In this document: positions 33,036 through 44,016 of the stretch, piece by piece | How the letters are laid out: each line of letters begins with the position of its first letter | Position numbering within the stretch: position 1 is the first letter of the stretch | NCBI GenBank assembly: GCA_027924645.1 | Contig: BSBN01000213.1 | Span: 29,700,501 to 29,764,500 of the forward strand | DNA from: Cunninghamia lanceolata | Taxonomy: Eukaryota > Streptophyta > Pinopsida > Cupressales > Cupressaceae | Length of the DNA stretch: 64,000 nucleotides | Direction: 5' to 3' | Position numbers and translations under genes: made by a program | The notes under the pieces: generated by a model | What the model saw: only the letters and a program-made list of their open reading frames with translations | Database searches by the model: none | What the model was told of the DNA's origin: nothing

Positions 33036-34835
33036 GCTAAGACAAAATGCTCTTGAGAGAATAGAGGCTCCCCATGCAAGGGGGCACGAATTTCAAGAAA
33101 GGCAAGTCAAGGCCGGTTCCCTCCAACAGAACCCTCGGGACTTCGGATCCTCTGTCTATGAGTAGCACTCGTCGCTCCATGAGATCTATGAGAATGATGT
33201 GTTTTGCTATGTGCATACGACTATGAAGGCCCCGCCATACTAGTATTAGAACGCCCAAAATTAAGGTGAGTCATCTCCTGAAGTACTTTATTCTCCCCCT
33301 GAAGTGTGTCAACCTTGGGTCTTCAACTCTGTAATCATCTGACACCCATGGTAGACAGGAGAAAAAATGTCAGTGTGTCACCTAGCAGCTGGGGGCACAC
33401 CAGGATCATCCAAAAGACAATCACGGATCATCCTAGTAAAGGGAAAGGTCAATCCAACATTAACCTCACAAACCAAGTCCCTCCACTCTTTGACATTGCC
33501 TGAAGTGCTAAATCAAGACAAGACTAAGTCAGTGCCACATGAAAAGAGAAAGGACAAAGTTAAGCAAAAACAAATAGACAAAACTTCTGAGGATCTCCAG
33601 GCTTCCAGTCAAGGTCAAGCTAACGCAATCACCTCATTTGAATGAGGAGGTTGAGGAACAACAGAAGGACCATCGGGGATGTTAGGAACCTCATTTGAAA
33701 CACCAATGTCATCAAAATCCTCATCCTCAAGAGGGGCCTCATCTAATGAATCATCACTATCTGGAACATAGTCCTCGTCAGTGGACTCTGAATCAACTAT
33801 CACAACCAGAGATCGGGAAGGAGTCCCTCTCCCTCCCCTCCGTCTTCCTCTAGAAACCTTAGTGATAAAAATGCCTGTAGTCAAAGGTGTCCAAACAACG
33901 TTCCTCTGTCCAATCTCCCCCATCTCCTGAACGGTCTTGTAACAAGTAGACACTAGGCGCAAGTCCTCAAGGACATCCTCATCGAACTGCTACAAAACAT
34001 GATCCACCTGATGAGCCTCAGCCTAACCATTATGGTCTATGATCTCTAAAACCTCATGACAATACACTCTCATCTAATCATCTCGGGCCCAAGCCCCCTC
34101 CATGTTGTGATAAGGATCAGAAATCATGTCATCTTCAATAAGGGTAACAATAGTGGGAAGAGTAGCATCAAAATGACCAATGTGTGCCCACCTCGCTACT
34201 CTCAGGAGTCACCTGTCCGGAAGAGGAATGAGCTTCTGATAAGGCCTCATATGCTCAAAAATCTATGTCATAATCAGAGGGGAGTGGTTAAAGGCTAGGG
34301 CCTCTCGCCTAGAGATCTAATAAAAATCTTTGTAGACCATCACCAGGATATCAGGTCCCCATGCATAAACTGTGCCTTCCTCTAATCCTCGAATGATGGG
34401 TGCCCAACACCATCTCAGATGAGCCAAGGCCTTGTCTCCCAACAACCTCGAAGCAATCAAGCCAATCAGAAACCTCCTCAAAAGTGGGATGTAGAGTCGC
34501 GGCACAAAAGTAAGTTGAACTCATGTCTGGTCCCCAGGGTGATTAACCCCCATAAATGCAGCCCAAGAAGCCTTGTCCTCATAAGACTCGCTAACAAGAA
34601 GAAATAAAGGTTGTCCCCTCACAGGAACCCCATGTATGTGATATACATCATAAAGAGTGATAGTCCACTCTCCTAAAATCTGCAAGAACCTGAACGTGTT
34701 CCTGTCTACATCCCAGTAAGTCAAAATATCATAGCATATACGGGATATAGGATGAATCATAAGAACATGGCAAACTCTAGCAAGACCTGTCCTCTTCAGT
34801 AGGGCACGATCCTCTGTACTCAGTGAAGCAAACAT
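33036..34835 (-). pseudogene. Antisense ORF with plant mobile domain (PMD) in the Ty3 element
   Basis: Opposite in strand to gag-pol. From Met at 34,835 the frame reads LLKRTGLARVCHVLMIHP, then FRFLQILGEWTITLYDVYHIHGVPV, the hallmark of the aminotransferase-like plant mobile domain (TITLxDVxxIxGLPV). After a frameshift, 34,505-34,317 continues with HLRWCWAPIIRGLEEGTVYAWGP, another PMD block. Farther on, 33,962-33,615 holds a basic RGRRRGGRG patch and a long acidic tail (STDEDYVPDSDDSLDEAPLE). Stops and shifts separate the pieces. Antisense ORFs of this sort are known in some plant Tat/Retand-type elements; function is unknown. PMD identity is moderately firm; the extent of the C-terminus is inference. 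Confidence 0.72.
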
Positions 34836-35094
34836 CCCTAAGAGCCACCCTTGCTCTCAGCAGGTAGTCCATCGGATACACATGTCCTGCAAAATTAGAA
34901 GAGAATTTTAGATTAGATCTCGTAACCTTACAAAAATCCCTAAAAATTGTAAAAACTGTTGAAAACCTTACAAAAAAAAATTGTATAAACCTTCAAAATT
35001 GCAATAAATAGGCACATTTAGTGACCAAATCATGTCAAATTAGAGTAAAACAAGCGTTAAACAACATCAAATGAAGTCAGAAATCAATCCAACA

Positions 35095-35245
35095 GAGTCG
35101 CCCCCCAGGCAGCCCAGGGGCTTTTCAGGATCACCCCGGGCGACCCTATTTTCAAACAGGATCTCCTTGGGCGACCCTGTTGTCAAATAGGATCTCCCTG
35201 GGTGACCCTGCCTGGTAAAAGGGGTGACCCTAGGAGCAAGCCCCT
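35095..35245. repeat. GC-rich tandem motifs GGATCTCC(C)TGGGCGACCC
   Basis: Three units of about 35-40 bp (starting near 35,126, 35,157 and 35,190) share AGGATCWCCYNGGGYGACCCT followed by a TCAAA or GGTAAA tail. The same motif occurs in both LTRs (about 22,640 and 36,412), where it is also followed by a GGTAAAAGGG phrase. It stands out from the A/T-rich surroundings and is partly self-complementary. Confidence 0.75.
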
Positions 35246-35854
35246 CAACTAAGAATTGCTCTAAAAACCTCATTTTTTAACCGATTTCAGAAAATGAAAG
35301 ATCAACCTCACTCTAAACGACGAGACCAACACAATACGATAGGAAAATTCACCAAAAACAAATAATTTTAAGAGATTTTTCTAAAAATACAACCTAGTGT
35401 TTAGAGAAGAGTTTTTCACTAATTGCATACCCAATTCTCCGTGGTTGAAGAAGAGGTGGACATCTCTGCAATCACCTCGATGATACCTCTCTATCGACTA
35501 CTCACACAAACGATTTTGTTGCTATTTCACTTCAATCTCACAATCTAGCTCTCTTTGTTTTCCCTTAGTTTAGTTTCATTTATGCATTTTAGATTAGTTC
35601 TTTGCTTTTATGCATTTGTTTCATGCATTATTTTGCATGCTCTCATGCCTACAGGTTCGAACTGACAAAGGCAAGCAATTAGTCGAACTCAAACGATCCA
35701 TGGTAAGTTCGTCATTTCAGCTTTCATTAGTCATTTTGATACATCTAAATTTTAGACTAATACTAGTTATTGTAGGTACAAATTGTGGGAAAAATTGACA
35801 ACAGGTAACCCTAGTTCGGGAACGGTACCTACCTTTCATGTAGACTACCGTCCT
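35246..35854 (+). other. Ty3 region before the 3' LTR, nothing recognised
   Basis: No domain is visible. The sequence is A/T-rich and ends in the purine tract at 35,855. It may be the leader of the antisense ORF. Confidence 0.5.
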
Positions 35855-35868
35855 CGAGGGGACAATTA
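35855..35868 (+). promoter_or_regulatory. Polypurine tract of the Ty3 element
   Basis: CGAGGGGACAATTA immediately precedes the TG that opens the 3' LTR. It is short but in the required place. Confidence 0.6.
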
Positions 35869-38114
35869 TGTAAGCACAAAAATCATGCACTGCCTCCATG
35901 AGGACCCCTATGATGATTCAAATCCTTGTCACGTACATGTAAGCGTGAAAATAAATCCTTTCGGTAGTAGGCCTCTTGATGATGTGTCCTCTTTTCTTGT
36001 CTTTGTGTCATTTTTGCTTTGTTGATTTTTCTTCCTCCTCGTTTGCGATGCTTTTCAACACTTGTTTCAACACTTGTCGACTTGCATTTTTTATCTTTTG
36101 ACCTTGATCCTAAGCGTTGTGAGAGTCTTGTAGGTGATTTTTCACCTCTCCCCTTTGGTTTTCCTCTAGTGCACCTCATAGAAGCCTTCTGGAGGTCCCC
36201 CGATCCATCTCCCACTGACAGTTTTCAATTTTGACCAACCAATCCAAATCTCCCCCTATTATTTCCATATCTCCCCTAGAGATCCTGCAGATGCAAGTGG
36301 AGATTTGGATTCTTCCACATGACTGACCTGTTTCTTGCTATAGAACCCATCCTTTTCCTCTCTTCTGCCATCTCCCAACCTAATTTTCTGCATCTGACCC
36401 TGTCTAGCTCGGATCTCCCCGGGTGACCCATGGTCGCCCAGGGGCAACCCTACTAGTAAAAGGGGCAACCCTGCCATTTTTGGACCCGTGAAAAAACTCA
36501 AGTTTCTCTCTCATTTTTGCTTCATTTTCACTCATTTTTCTTTCTGTTTGCATGATTTTTGATCTTTGATATAGAGTTAACTGTTTCATGCACATCAATC
36601 TCATGCATTCCCTCACTTCCATTTCTTCTTCAGTGATAAGCTATCATTGCTTCATCACTCTCTAATCAGCTGAGTTCACTGGGTAATCAACCTTGTTAAC
36701 TCCCCAATCTATTCTTGTTAACTCGTCAATCAAATGAGTTAACTCTTCAATCAATCCCTTCCTCTGAACCTATAAATACCCCCCTCCCCCAAGCACAAAG
36801 GGAGGCAAATTCATTGTGCACACAACTCTTGCTAATCTTGCTCTCCAACTTAGCATTCAAATGCTCTTACAGGACGAAGGTGACTTTTTCTTTTATTGTT
36901 CAACCAAGTAGCATCATGCTACTTCAATCTATGCCATTATGATCAATCCAAGCTCTCACTAAGCTCATACAAGATTCACCAAAAGATTCTTTTGTTTCTT
37001 TGGGTCATTTTGTTGTAAAGAGGATCACCTGCAGCCACAAAAGGATTTGAGGTTGCCTACACAAGGATTACTGAGGGTAGTGGAGTCAACAAATCTTCAT
37101 TTCTCTAAAGTTCCTTCATTGTTTTCATTGCTTTCATAGTAATTAGATAATCACATTTGCTCTTGGGAATAGTAACACATTGCTTTTTCCTTGATAGTTT
37201 AGATCTTGCATGTTAAATTAATCACTTTCATATTTTAGATCTACATTGTTAAAAGAAGCATTTTCCTTTTTCATTAGATTGGATTGCATTGAAAACACCA
37301 AAAACCCAAAAAAACATAGATTAGCTTTGCATTTGAAAAGTCATATAGGATTGCATGTATATTTCCTTTTCATAGATTAGAAGCATTTCTATTTCCAAAA
37401 TACTCTAAAAAACACCAAAAAGATGTTTTGCATATCATTTAGCTTGCATTCATATAGAAACATTAGATTAGACAACATTGCAAACCCTCAATTCCATCAT
37501 GAGGTAACCACAGTTAAACAAAGTCAAACCCTAGGTCAGCAAAACCCTAGATCAAAACCCTAGATCTGGTTAAGGTTAGCAATCACACGACTACCTCCAT
37601 CCTGATTCACGAATGTGCTTAGGAGTGAGAGGAGAGTGGGTGAAGGCTATCCGTGACAAGATTGAGGAGACCCATTTGTCCTCTTGTTGTTAGAAGAAAC
37701 TAGACAATGACAGATACAACAAGATCTCTTACAATGCATACAAAGACAAGAGGACATCAATAAAAACAACTATTTACCCACACAAAGGTGGAATTTAAGG
37801 AATCCAAATAGAAGAAGAGAAACCAGTGACCCTTTAGGTCATAGGTTTATTTCAAATACCACAATTGTTGAATGAAACATACAACAAAACGCACAACAAC
37901 AAAGGCCGCAAAACTTGTCGACCCCTCTCCGCGAAGTCCAGCTCTCCAATGATCCAGACCCCCACTGTGTCTCACCTCCTCTCGACTGGCTTTTTCCATG
38001 TGAGCAAGAGTGACATGGTAGATCACCCCGTGGCAAGGAGGGAAGGGTCCATGTGCATGCCGAAATCTGACCCGACAGTCCTCAGGAAACCAGAGTCACA
38101 ATTTTGAGTGTACA
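35869..38114 (+). repeat. 3' LTR of the Ty3 element
   Basis: Matches the 5' LTR from TGTAAGCACAAAAATC to GAGTGTACA with scattered substitutions and small indels, including an extra segment near 36,430-36,450 (CCATGGTCGCCCAGGGG), a shorter stretch near 36,590 and an extra CTCAGGAAA near 38,082. It carries the same GTTAACTC/TATAAATA promoter (36,695-36,778). Confidence 0.93.
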
Positions 38115-38362
38115 GTTTCAATCAACTTAATTCATTGCAATGGGTTTGGACCTAGATATGGCAAACGATGGGTCTCTATCTACAAGCATATCATCCATCT
38201 TGAACTTAAAAATCTCCAAGTTAGTGTTGTGAACTTCTCCATCTCTATCATTGATGTGCTTTACATTCTTCATACAAAAATATATCCTTCTATTCAAGAT
38301 CACTCAATCTAAGATTAGTACAAAAACCATTGTCCCTAATACCTAACATATAGCATGATCAG
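38115..38362 (-). pseudogene. Copia gag, N-terminal fragment
   Basis: Read leftwards, the frame contains FKFKMDDMLVDRD and SRSKPIAMN, the conserved start of Copia gag (W/F-KFKMxDxLxxRxxW). It lies directly downstream of a Copia primer binding site and ends at the Ty3 target duplication. The rest of gag continues at 22,108, so this is one gene cut by the Ty3 insertion. One in-frame stop follows IAMN. Its start codon cannot be fixed because the first part is degenerate. Confidence 0.75.
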
Positions 38363-38374
38363 GCTCTGATACCA
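38363..38374 (-). promoter_or_regulatory. Copia primer binding site (initiator-Met type)
   Basis: On the minus strand this is TGGTATCAGAGC, the usual complement of the initiator tRNA 3' end in plant LTR elements. It is separated by two bases from the LTR end (38,377). Confidence 0.88.
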
Positions 38375-38376
38375 AA

Positions 38377-39660
38377 TGAAAGGAAGAAAAGGTGTTGAAT
38401 ATGCCTACACTAATCTATGAGTGGAGGTATATGCAAAAAATAAATTAATCATATAGATATAAGGAAATAAACACAAAAACAAAATACCATAACAAAGTGA
38501 TTTATGTGGGGAAAACTCTTTTTAGAGAAAAACCCACACTCTAAAGCATATCAATGTATTATTTAGTAATAAATGGTTACAATACACTTGTAGAGTCTAA
38601 GCCTCTACAAGAGTATCAACAACAAGAGATCTTGAGTAACTCTTACAATGTAACAATACCTACAAAAGTCACCATGAAGCCTCCATCTCAAGAACTCAAT
38701 AAATAGGAGAAGCAATACATAAAACCATCAAATGGTAATTAGAAAAGCATGAGATAAAACCACCTAAAATATGGCATCTAAATTTCTATTAAAAATCAAA
38801 TGCCCTAATCCGAAGATGAGTCCACAAGCTAAATATAACATAATCGTTCTCCGTGTCATAAGCTCATCATAATCAACTCACGAACTTGGGTGCTCCATTT
38901 TGGCTCTAGTATCTCCATTAAAATACTCCTTACAATGTATCATAACATACATTCTAAGTTGGTCAACAAGTGTAACTCCCTCTTACAACTCTTCTGTGTC
39001 ATAAATATTCTTACATTTTTGATGTGGGAGGCCCAACTTTTAGAGGCCATAACTTTTGATATGGGAAGCTGATTGAGCCCCCCTTTTTAAATTGTAGATC
39101 TCAAAGAGGTCCATGTCACCATAACCCACTTGCTTTGGTTACAACTTGTTTCAACATTTTTGGGGGCCAAAAACAACCTCTATAGCTAAAAAAATGATTT
39201 TTTCTATTACGTTGCCTGAAAATTGTATTGTTTGTGTTCTTGACATTAGGATGCAAGGTTGAGACACCTTTCCTTATAATTGTAGACTACAAATATTCTC
39301 CACTACATACTTTTTCCCTTATTTCCAAATCAATGTTATAGCACAAAAATATAGCTAATGTGAAGATAATAGAGATAGATGGAAATTCTGTGTAATACTT
39401 TGTAGTTTTTTGTTTTGGCTAATATTAGTATTAGAATAATACTTTAAGGATTTTATGATAAAAATGGATCAATTATTAATCTAAATGATTGATTTATATT
39501 ATTCATGCTTTAATAAATTAACATCTTAGATTTGATCTTATTATGTGTTTTGGCATAATGTTAATTCAAATTATGGCCTTTGAATAATGTTTATTTAGAA
39601 CAATAATCTTGGGTAAATGCTTTTAGATTAAAATTTGTGCAGATTAATGTTAATTCATAT
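38377..39660 (-). repeat. 5' LTR of the split Copia element, outer end uncertain
   Basis: In element sense the LTR ends ...CTTTCCTTTCA at 38,377, next to the PBS. It contains TATGTGGGGAAAACTC, a motif common in Copia LTRs. The outer boundary is not defined: no second LTR copy is in the window, and the true end may lie anywhere from about 39,100 to 39,660. No gene is seen in it. Confidence 0.5.
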
Positions 39661-40785
39661 TCATGATTTGTAACGCCCCAACTAAGCAACCCGAAAACAA
39701 ACCCATTTTATTTATTTATTTTTATCATAAGCTTTACTACTTAAGACATTGGCAGATTTATCATGGTGTAGACTACATCAATATCATGTGCATAGGTCAG
39801 GGAGAATTAATAGGGAGAGACTTCCAATTAAAGGTAGGTTGTCATTTCAATTTTAGACAAGTATCTATGGTGCTAATTACTCAATGTAAGATTGATGGTT
39901 CAAGGCTAAACAATCCAATTCCTTAAAGTGTAACAAACTTTAGCCATTGTATCTTTTACTTGACATGGTCTAGTCTCTCGGCTCTTGCATGATTCATGTT
40001 TTCTAATGTATTTGGTCCTCTAGTTTCAAACTTCACCTATGGAATCCTCCAATGCTCCCTATGGATGTAGATAAACTTAGATTTACTTAGGCTCTCATGT
40101 CCAAAATATCTATGATTTTATGTTTGAGACGTCTATTGAACATCAGATCTTGTCCTATCTTATTATATCGATTTCAAGGTCAAAAATATCAAATCCACTT
40201 GGCTCAAGGTGTCGTTATTTTATTAGCCTAAGGTATTTGTATATGTGGTCACGAATGTGCACTTACATTGTAGAGGAAAGTATTAAACTATGCCATGTGA
40301 GGCCATTGTTGACATAAGTGGCGAATCAATTATATTTGTTTAGTGCTTGTGTGTTTTAAATACCACAGAGCATTGAGAGCTTATGTGTCAACTTTTGGTG
40401 AGCCTTAGCCCATTGACTCAGCTATTACTAGGCCTTTGTGGTACGTCATTGTCTCCCTATTCATAGTTGATCATTGTGAAGTTTTAACTTTTGAATCTAC
40501 CTACTTGGTCCAAGATGCCACTCTCTTGAATGACATCAAATAATGTATTTGTTGTTACATTTCCTTGAAATCATCGAACATTTGATGTCATGTATAAATG
40601 GGGAGATCTAACATTATATGAATGAAAAGCAATTATTGAGAAGACATGATAGTAACAAGCAGAGCCTAAATTTGACAATCGACCCTTCCTGTCAAGCAAT
40701 TTTGTTATGACGAACATCCATTCAAAGGTGCCCTTAAAATATTATGATATACCTTAGTATAAGTAAACTTTTTTATAAACTATCT
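39661..40785. other. Unassigned, possible LTR start at 39,668
   Basis: TGTAACGCCCCAACTAAGC at 39,668 resembles the opening of some plant Ty3 LTRs, but I found neither a partner copy nor a target duplication. Frames of 65-87 codons here have no recognisable domain. Confidence 0.35.
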
Positions 40786-40786
40786 A

Positions 40787-40878
<92 letters not shown>

Positions 40879-40910
40879 TTTTTATAAACTATATATATAT
40901 ATATATATAA
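40786..40910. repeat. (TA)n microsatellite in a short direct repeat
   Basis: About 85 bp of pure TA (40,789-40,873), then a second run (40,889-40,909). Both are preceded by the phrase AAACTTTTTTATAAACTAT, so the flank and tract appear duplicated. Confidence 0.97.
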
Positions 40911-41344
40911 TCATAATCCTATAAAAAATTTTACAATCAGTCTAAAATCTCTCCTTTCATGTAACACGGACTTTTCAAAATTTTGATTGTATTTGAGAGC
41001 AAAAATACCTAAATATGACTATACAACCATAAAATTTAGGCCATGGTAACAAGATAATAAGTAGAACTACAAGAAACAAGAAAAATAGATAGCTAACATA
41101 ACAGTAAAACTTATTAAACAATATATTATAAAGTTGAGTATTATTCTCCTTCTAACAATAGACCTAACATCTTAAACAACTAGAACCAGGGGAGAGGATA
41201 AGGATGATAGAGCTGAGCGGCTGAGGAGCGGACCATAAACAACTAGATTTAACCATTGAGGAGTGGACCATGAAGAGCATGTTGATTTTTTTAGTTCATA
41301 TCATGTTTTGTTTTTAAATTCTTGTTTTGGTTTTTGATTTGAGA
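40911..41344. other. Unassigned A/T-rich DNA
   Basis: No gene or repeat family recognised. Confidence 0.4.
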
Positions 41345-42540
41345 CTTTTGGTTTCCGCATTTTGTATTGTGTTTCTATCTTTGGGTTTGGACTGTATTTG
41401 GCACGGTCGTGCTCTGTCTGTTTACATGCTTTCTGTGAGTAGTGGATTGTAAAGAAATTTGAATTAAAGCGGCGGAATGAAACCATCATACTAATTCCCT
41501 CCATTGGTTCAATCCATTTGTCTCCCTCATGCTCTGTCATCCTTATCCTCTCCCTTCGTTTGGGTAGACGAAGAGTGGCAGTCGACTACACTAAGAGAGC
41601 GGTCCCATGGAGCTATTAGAGGATCTATTTTTGTGGAGCAGAGGGTCCCATGGAACTCAAAAAAGTCTACTAATGCTTAAATCAGAATCTTCTCCTCTAA
41701 AATAGGAGCAGCTATTGTTTAGGGGGTTATTTTTTAGCTGGTGCAAATGGGGTGGGACTGAAACTTTCCCCCACCAGCTTAGGGAGTTAACTAATAGTTT
41801 TCTCATTCCCACCATTTAATTTAGGGGAAAATTTGGAGGGAATTTTGCTTTTTATTTCCCATGTTTCCTAAAAAATATCTACTAAATTATTTAGCATAAA
41901 CTATTATTTAAAAAACTTCATGGGACCACCCGCTTCCATAAAGTTGGGAGCTTAAAATGTTAAGCATAACCGCAAATAAAAAATTCATGGGACCACCGAC
42001 TATATAATGCTCCTAAAAAATCTCAGCAGCACCGCTAAGATAATTTAGGAAGCCCCCTCCCATGGGACCGCTTCCTAATGGAGCAGGGTGCATCTCACAA
42101 GCTAGTAAGTATGATTTTAAATTTTATTGTTTGAATTTTATTTTCTATGCTCTCAATTTTTTTAGATTATTAGATTAACTTTACAAATTTCTGCATTTTG
42201 TATTGTGTTTCTATCTTTGGGTTGGGACTGTATTTGGCACAGTCGTGCTCTATCTGTTTACATGCTTTCTGTGAGTAGTGGATTGTAAAGAAATTTGAAT
42301 TAAAGCGGTGGAATGAAACCAACACACTAATTCCCTCCATTGGTTCAATCCATTTGTCTCCCCCACGCTCTGTCATACTTATCCCCTCCCTTCGTTTGGG
42401 TAGACTACGCTTCAACCAAACTAATGGAGCAAGATGCATCTCACAAGCTGGTAAGTATGATTTTAAATTTTATTGTTTGAATTTTATTTTGTATGCTCTC
42501 AAATTTTTTAGACTATTAGATTAACTTTACAAATTTCTAC
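41345..42540. repeat. Tandem duplication of about 345 bp, first copy carrying a MITE
   Basis: The block at 41,357-41,580 (TTGTATTGTGTTTCTATC ... TTCGTTTGGGTAGAC) recurs at 42,190-42,406. The block at 42,079-42,190 (TGGAGCAGGGTGCATCTCAC ... CAAATTTCTGCAT) recurs at 42,423-42,540. Copy 1 is thus 41,357-42,190 with an insert of about 480 bp and copy 2 is 42,190-42,540 without it. The minus-strand frames at 41,301 and 42,170 are translations of the same duplicated DNA. Confidence 0.85.
41596..42074. mobile_element. MITE-like insertion with GCGGTCCCATGG terminal inverted repeats
   Basis: The left end GCGGTCCCATGG (41,599-41,610) and right end CCATGGGACCGC (42,060-42,071) are perfect inverted repeats of 12 bp. 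Related internal CATGGGACCAC phrases recur (about 41,930 and 41,985). CTAA flanks both sides and occurs once in the unoccupied duplicate (about 42,420), compatible with a TAA target duplication as made by PIF/Harbinger-type MITEs. There is no transposase frame. The flanks have diverged, so the class is tentative. Confidence 0.6.
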
Positions 42541-42684
42541 ATAAAATTTCCCCCAATATGTTGATTAGAGTTTTTTGAAGTGTTTTAAAGCTTTTTCATT
42601 TTTAATTTAGAAATTTATCCATGCTGAAGTTTCCCCCAGTGTGGAGATATGCATTTTCTAGTGTTTTGAATCTTTTTCCAATTT
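42541..42684. other. Unassigned A/T-rich spacer
   Basis: Two TTTCCCCCA phrases (AATTTCCCCCAATATG and AGTTTCCCCCAGTGTG, 70 bp apart) suggest an older repeat. Confidence 0.4.
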
Positions 42685-42890
42685 CTGCCATTTCAGAAAG
42701 AAGACTAAGGTTATATTAATTTTTTTAGCTTAGCGTGAAATCTGCCATTTCAAAAAGAACACTAAGGTTATATTAATTTTTCTAGCTTAGGGTTAAATCC
42801 TGCCATTTCAGAAAGAAAACTAAGGTTATATTAAATTTTTTGGCCTAGGGTTAAATCTGCCATTTCAGAAAGATGACTTCTATGAGTTTA
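42685..42890. repeat. Tandem repeat, unit about 63 bp, just over three copies
   Basis: The unit TCTGCCATTTCAGAAAGAA ... AAGGTTATATTAATTTTTTT ... TAGCTTAGGGTTAAA repeats from about 42,686, with starts near 42,748, 42,808 and 42,870 and mild divergence. Confidence 0.88.
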
Positions 42891-43674
42891 ATAAGGTTTG
42901 TTTAGGGTTAAATCTGTCTTGACAACATATCATCCAGCTTGTTAGTCACCAAAACTTTTCCAAAAAGAGAGCATCCCTATCTGTTATGATGCACTTTAGG
43001 AGTCCAAAATGAACTGGCACATGGTTGAAGAACAACTTAGCTGCATCCCTTCCCTTCAAGTTCTTGTATGCAATTAACACACATCTTACAAATAGGTAGT
43101 CATGCCCATGCTTGGACATTGGAAGACCACCCATAAAATCCATGGAGATGTTTTTGCATGGTCTAGTAGCCACAGGTAGTGGCTGCCAGGCTGGTATTCC
43201 AAGTTACGGTTGCTTGGCTTACTTATGCTACATAACTTGCAACCCCTAATGAAGTTTGACAAATCTTCTTTGCACATAGGGACAATAAACATAAGGGTGA
43301 AGGTTGGAAACTATTTTAGATACTCCAAAATGTCCTGCAACTCTCAAGGTATGAGCCTAATTTCCCACTTTGTAGAGGAGCCCATCTTGAAGAAATAATC
43401 AAGATTTGGCTCAAAATTAGCCACTTCCCCTATCAGTCTGCTGATATATCTCACTGAATCCTTATCATGCTCATAGTCATCAATAGAAACTTCCTTAGCA
43501 AATAGCTCCTACAAAGTAAGGGTACCAACCACTGAAATAAGTGCTAGTCTTGGTCTTGACAACTGATCATCCACCATGTTAGTCACACCCCACTTGTATT
43601 TGATCACCAAATGAAACTGTTGTAGGAATCCCATCTACTTGATGAGATTCTTGGATTTTGTTTGTGCCTGCAAA

Positions 43675-43950
43675 TATTGAAGGTCTTCTCTGTCTTAAAA
43701 ATTTTCATGCCACAATACCAGTCTTTCTGTTTATGGTGCTGCAATTATATTCCAGGGCTGATTCTGTCCAAGGACCCTTTATGGCACAGGACTGTCTAGG
43801 CTACAGACTGTTGTTGTTTTCTACAGGAGCTGTATTTTTTAGTTTTGTTCTTTGCTGGGTTGTACTCTGTGGAGTTCTTTGGCTGTCTTGTAGTTGCCCT
43901 ACTGAGAACCATCTTCTTCTTGTAATCTTGATTTCTTCAATATTAAAAAA
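43675..43950 (+). mobile_element. Possible LINE-like 3' fragment inside the RNase H remnant
   Basis: Separates the two halves of the RNase H. The sequence is T/G-rich and ends TTCTTCAATATT followed by an A run at about 43,943, resembling the truncated 3' end of a plant L1 element. No LINE ORF is visible, and a clean target duplication was not found, so the class is tentative. Confidence 0.35.
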
Positions 43951-44016
43951 AAGTATTGGAGTGGTTGATGATCACTCCAATTTTGGAAAAAGTATTGGAG
44001 TGGTTACAATAATAAT
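43951..44016. repeat. AGTATTGGAGTGGTT direct repeat with internal hairpin
   Basis: AAAAAGTATTGGAGTGGTT occurs twice about 39 bp apart, and ATTGGAGTG...CACTCCAAT between them can form a stem. It may be an indel scar next to the A run. Confidence 0.75.

Larger units (their letters stand above)
22109..38114 (+). mobile_element. Ty3/gypsy retrotransposon, Tat-like, decayed, with nested solo LTR
   Basis: Direct LTRs at 22,109-24,360 and 35,869-38,114, both TGTAAGCAC...GTGTACA. The target duplication is GTTCC (22,104-22,108) versus GTTTC (38,115-38,119). Total span is 16.0 kb, or about 14.9 kb without the nested LTR. The order on the plus strand is gag, protease, archaeal-type RNase H, RT, RNase H, integrase, then about 4.3 kb of 3' region containing an antisense plant-mobile-domain ORF. 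An extra RNase H and a large 3' region with an antisense ORF point to the Tat/Retand/Ogre group; lineage placement is inference. All ORFs carry stops or frameshifts, so it is not autonomous now. It inserted into a Copia gag. Confidence 0.92.
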
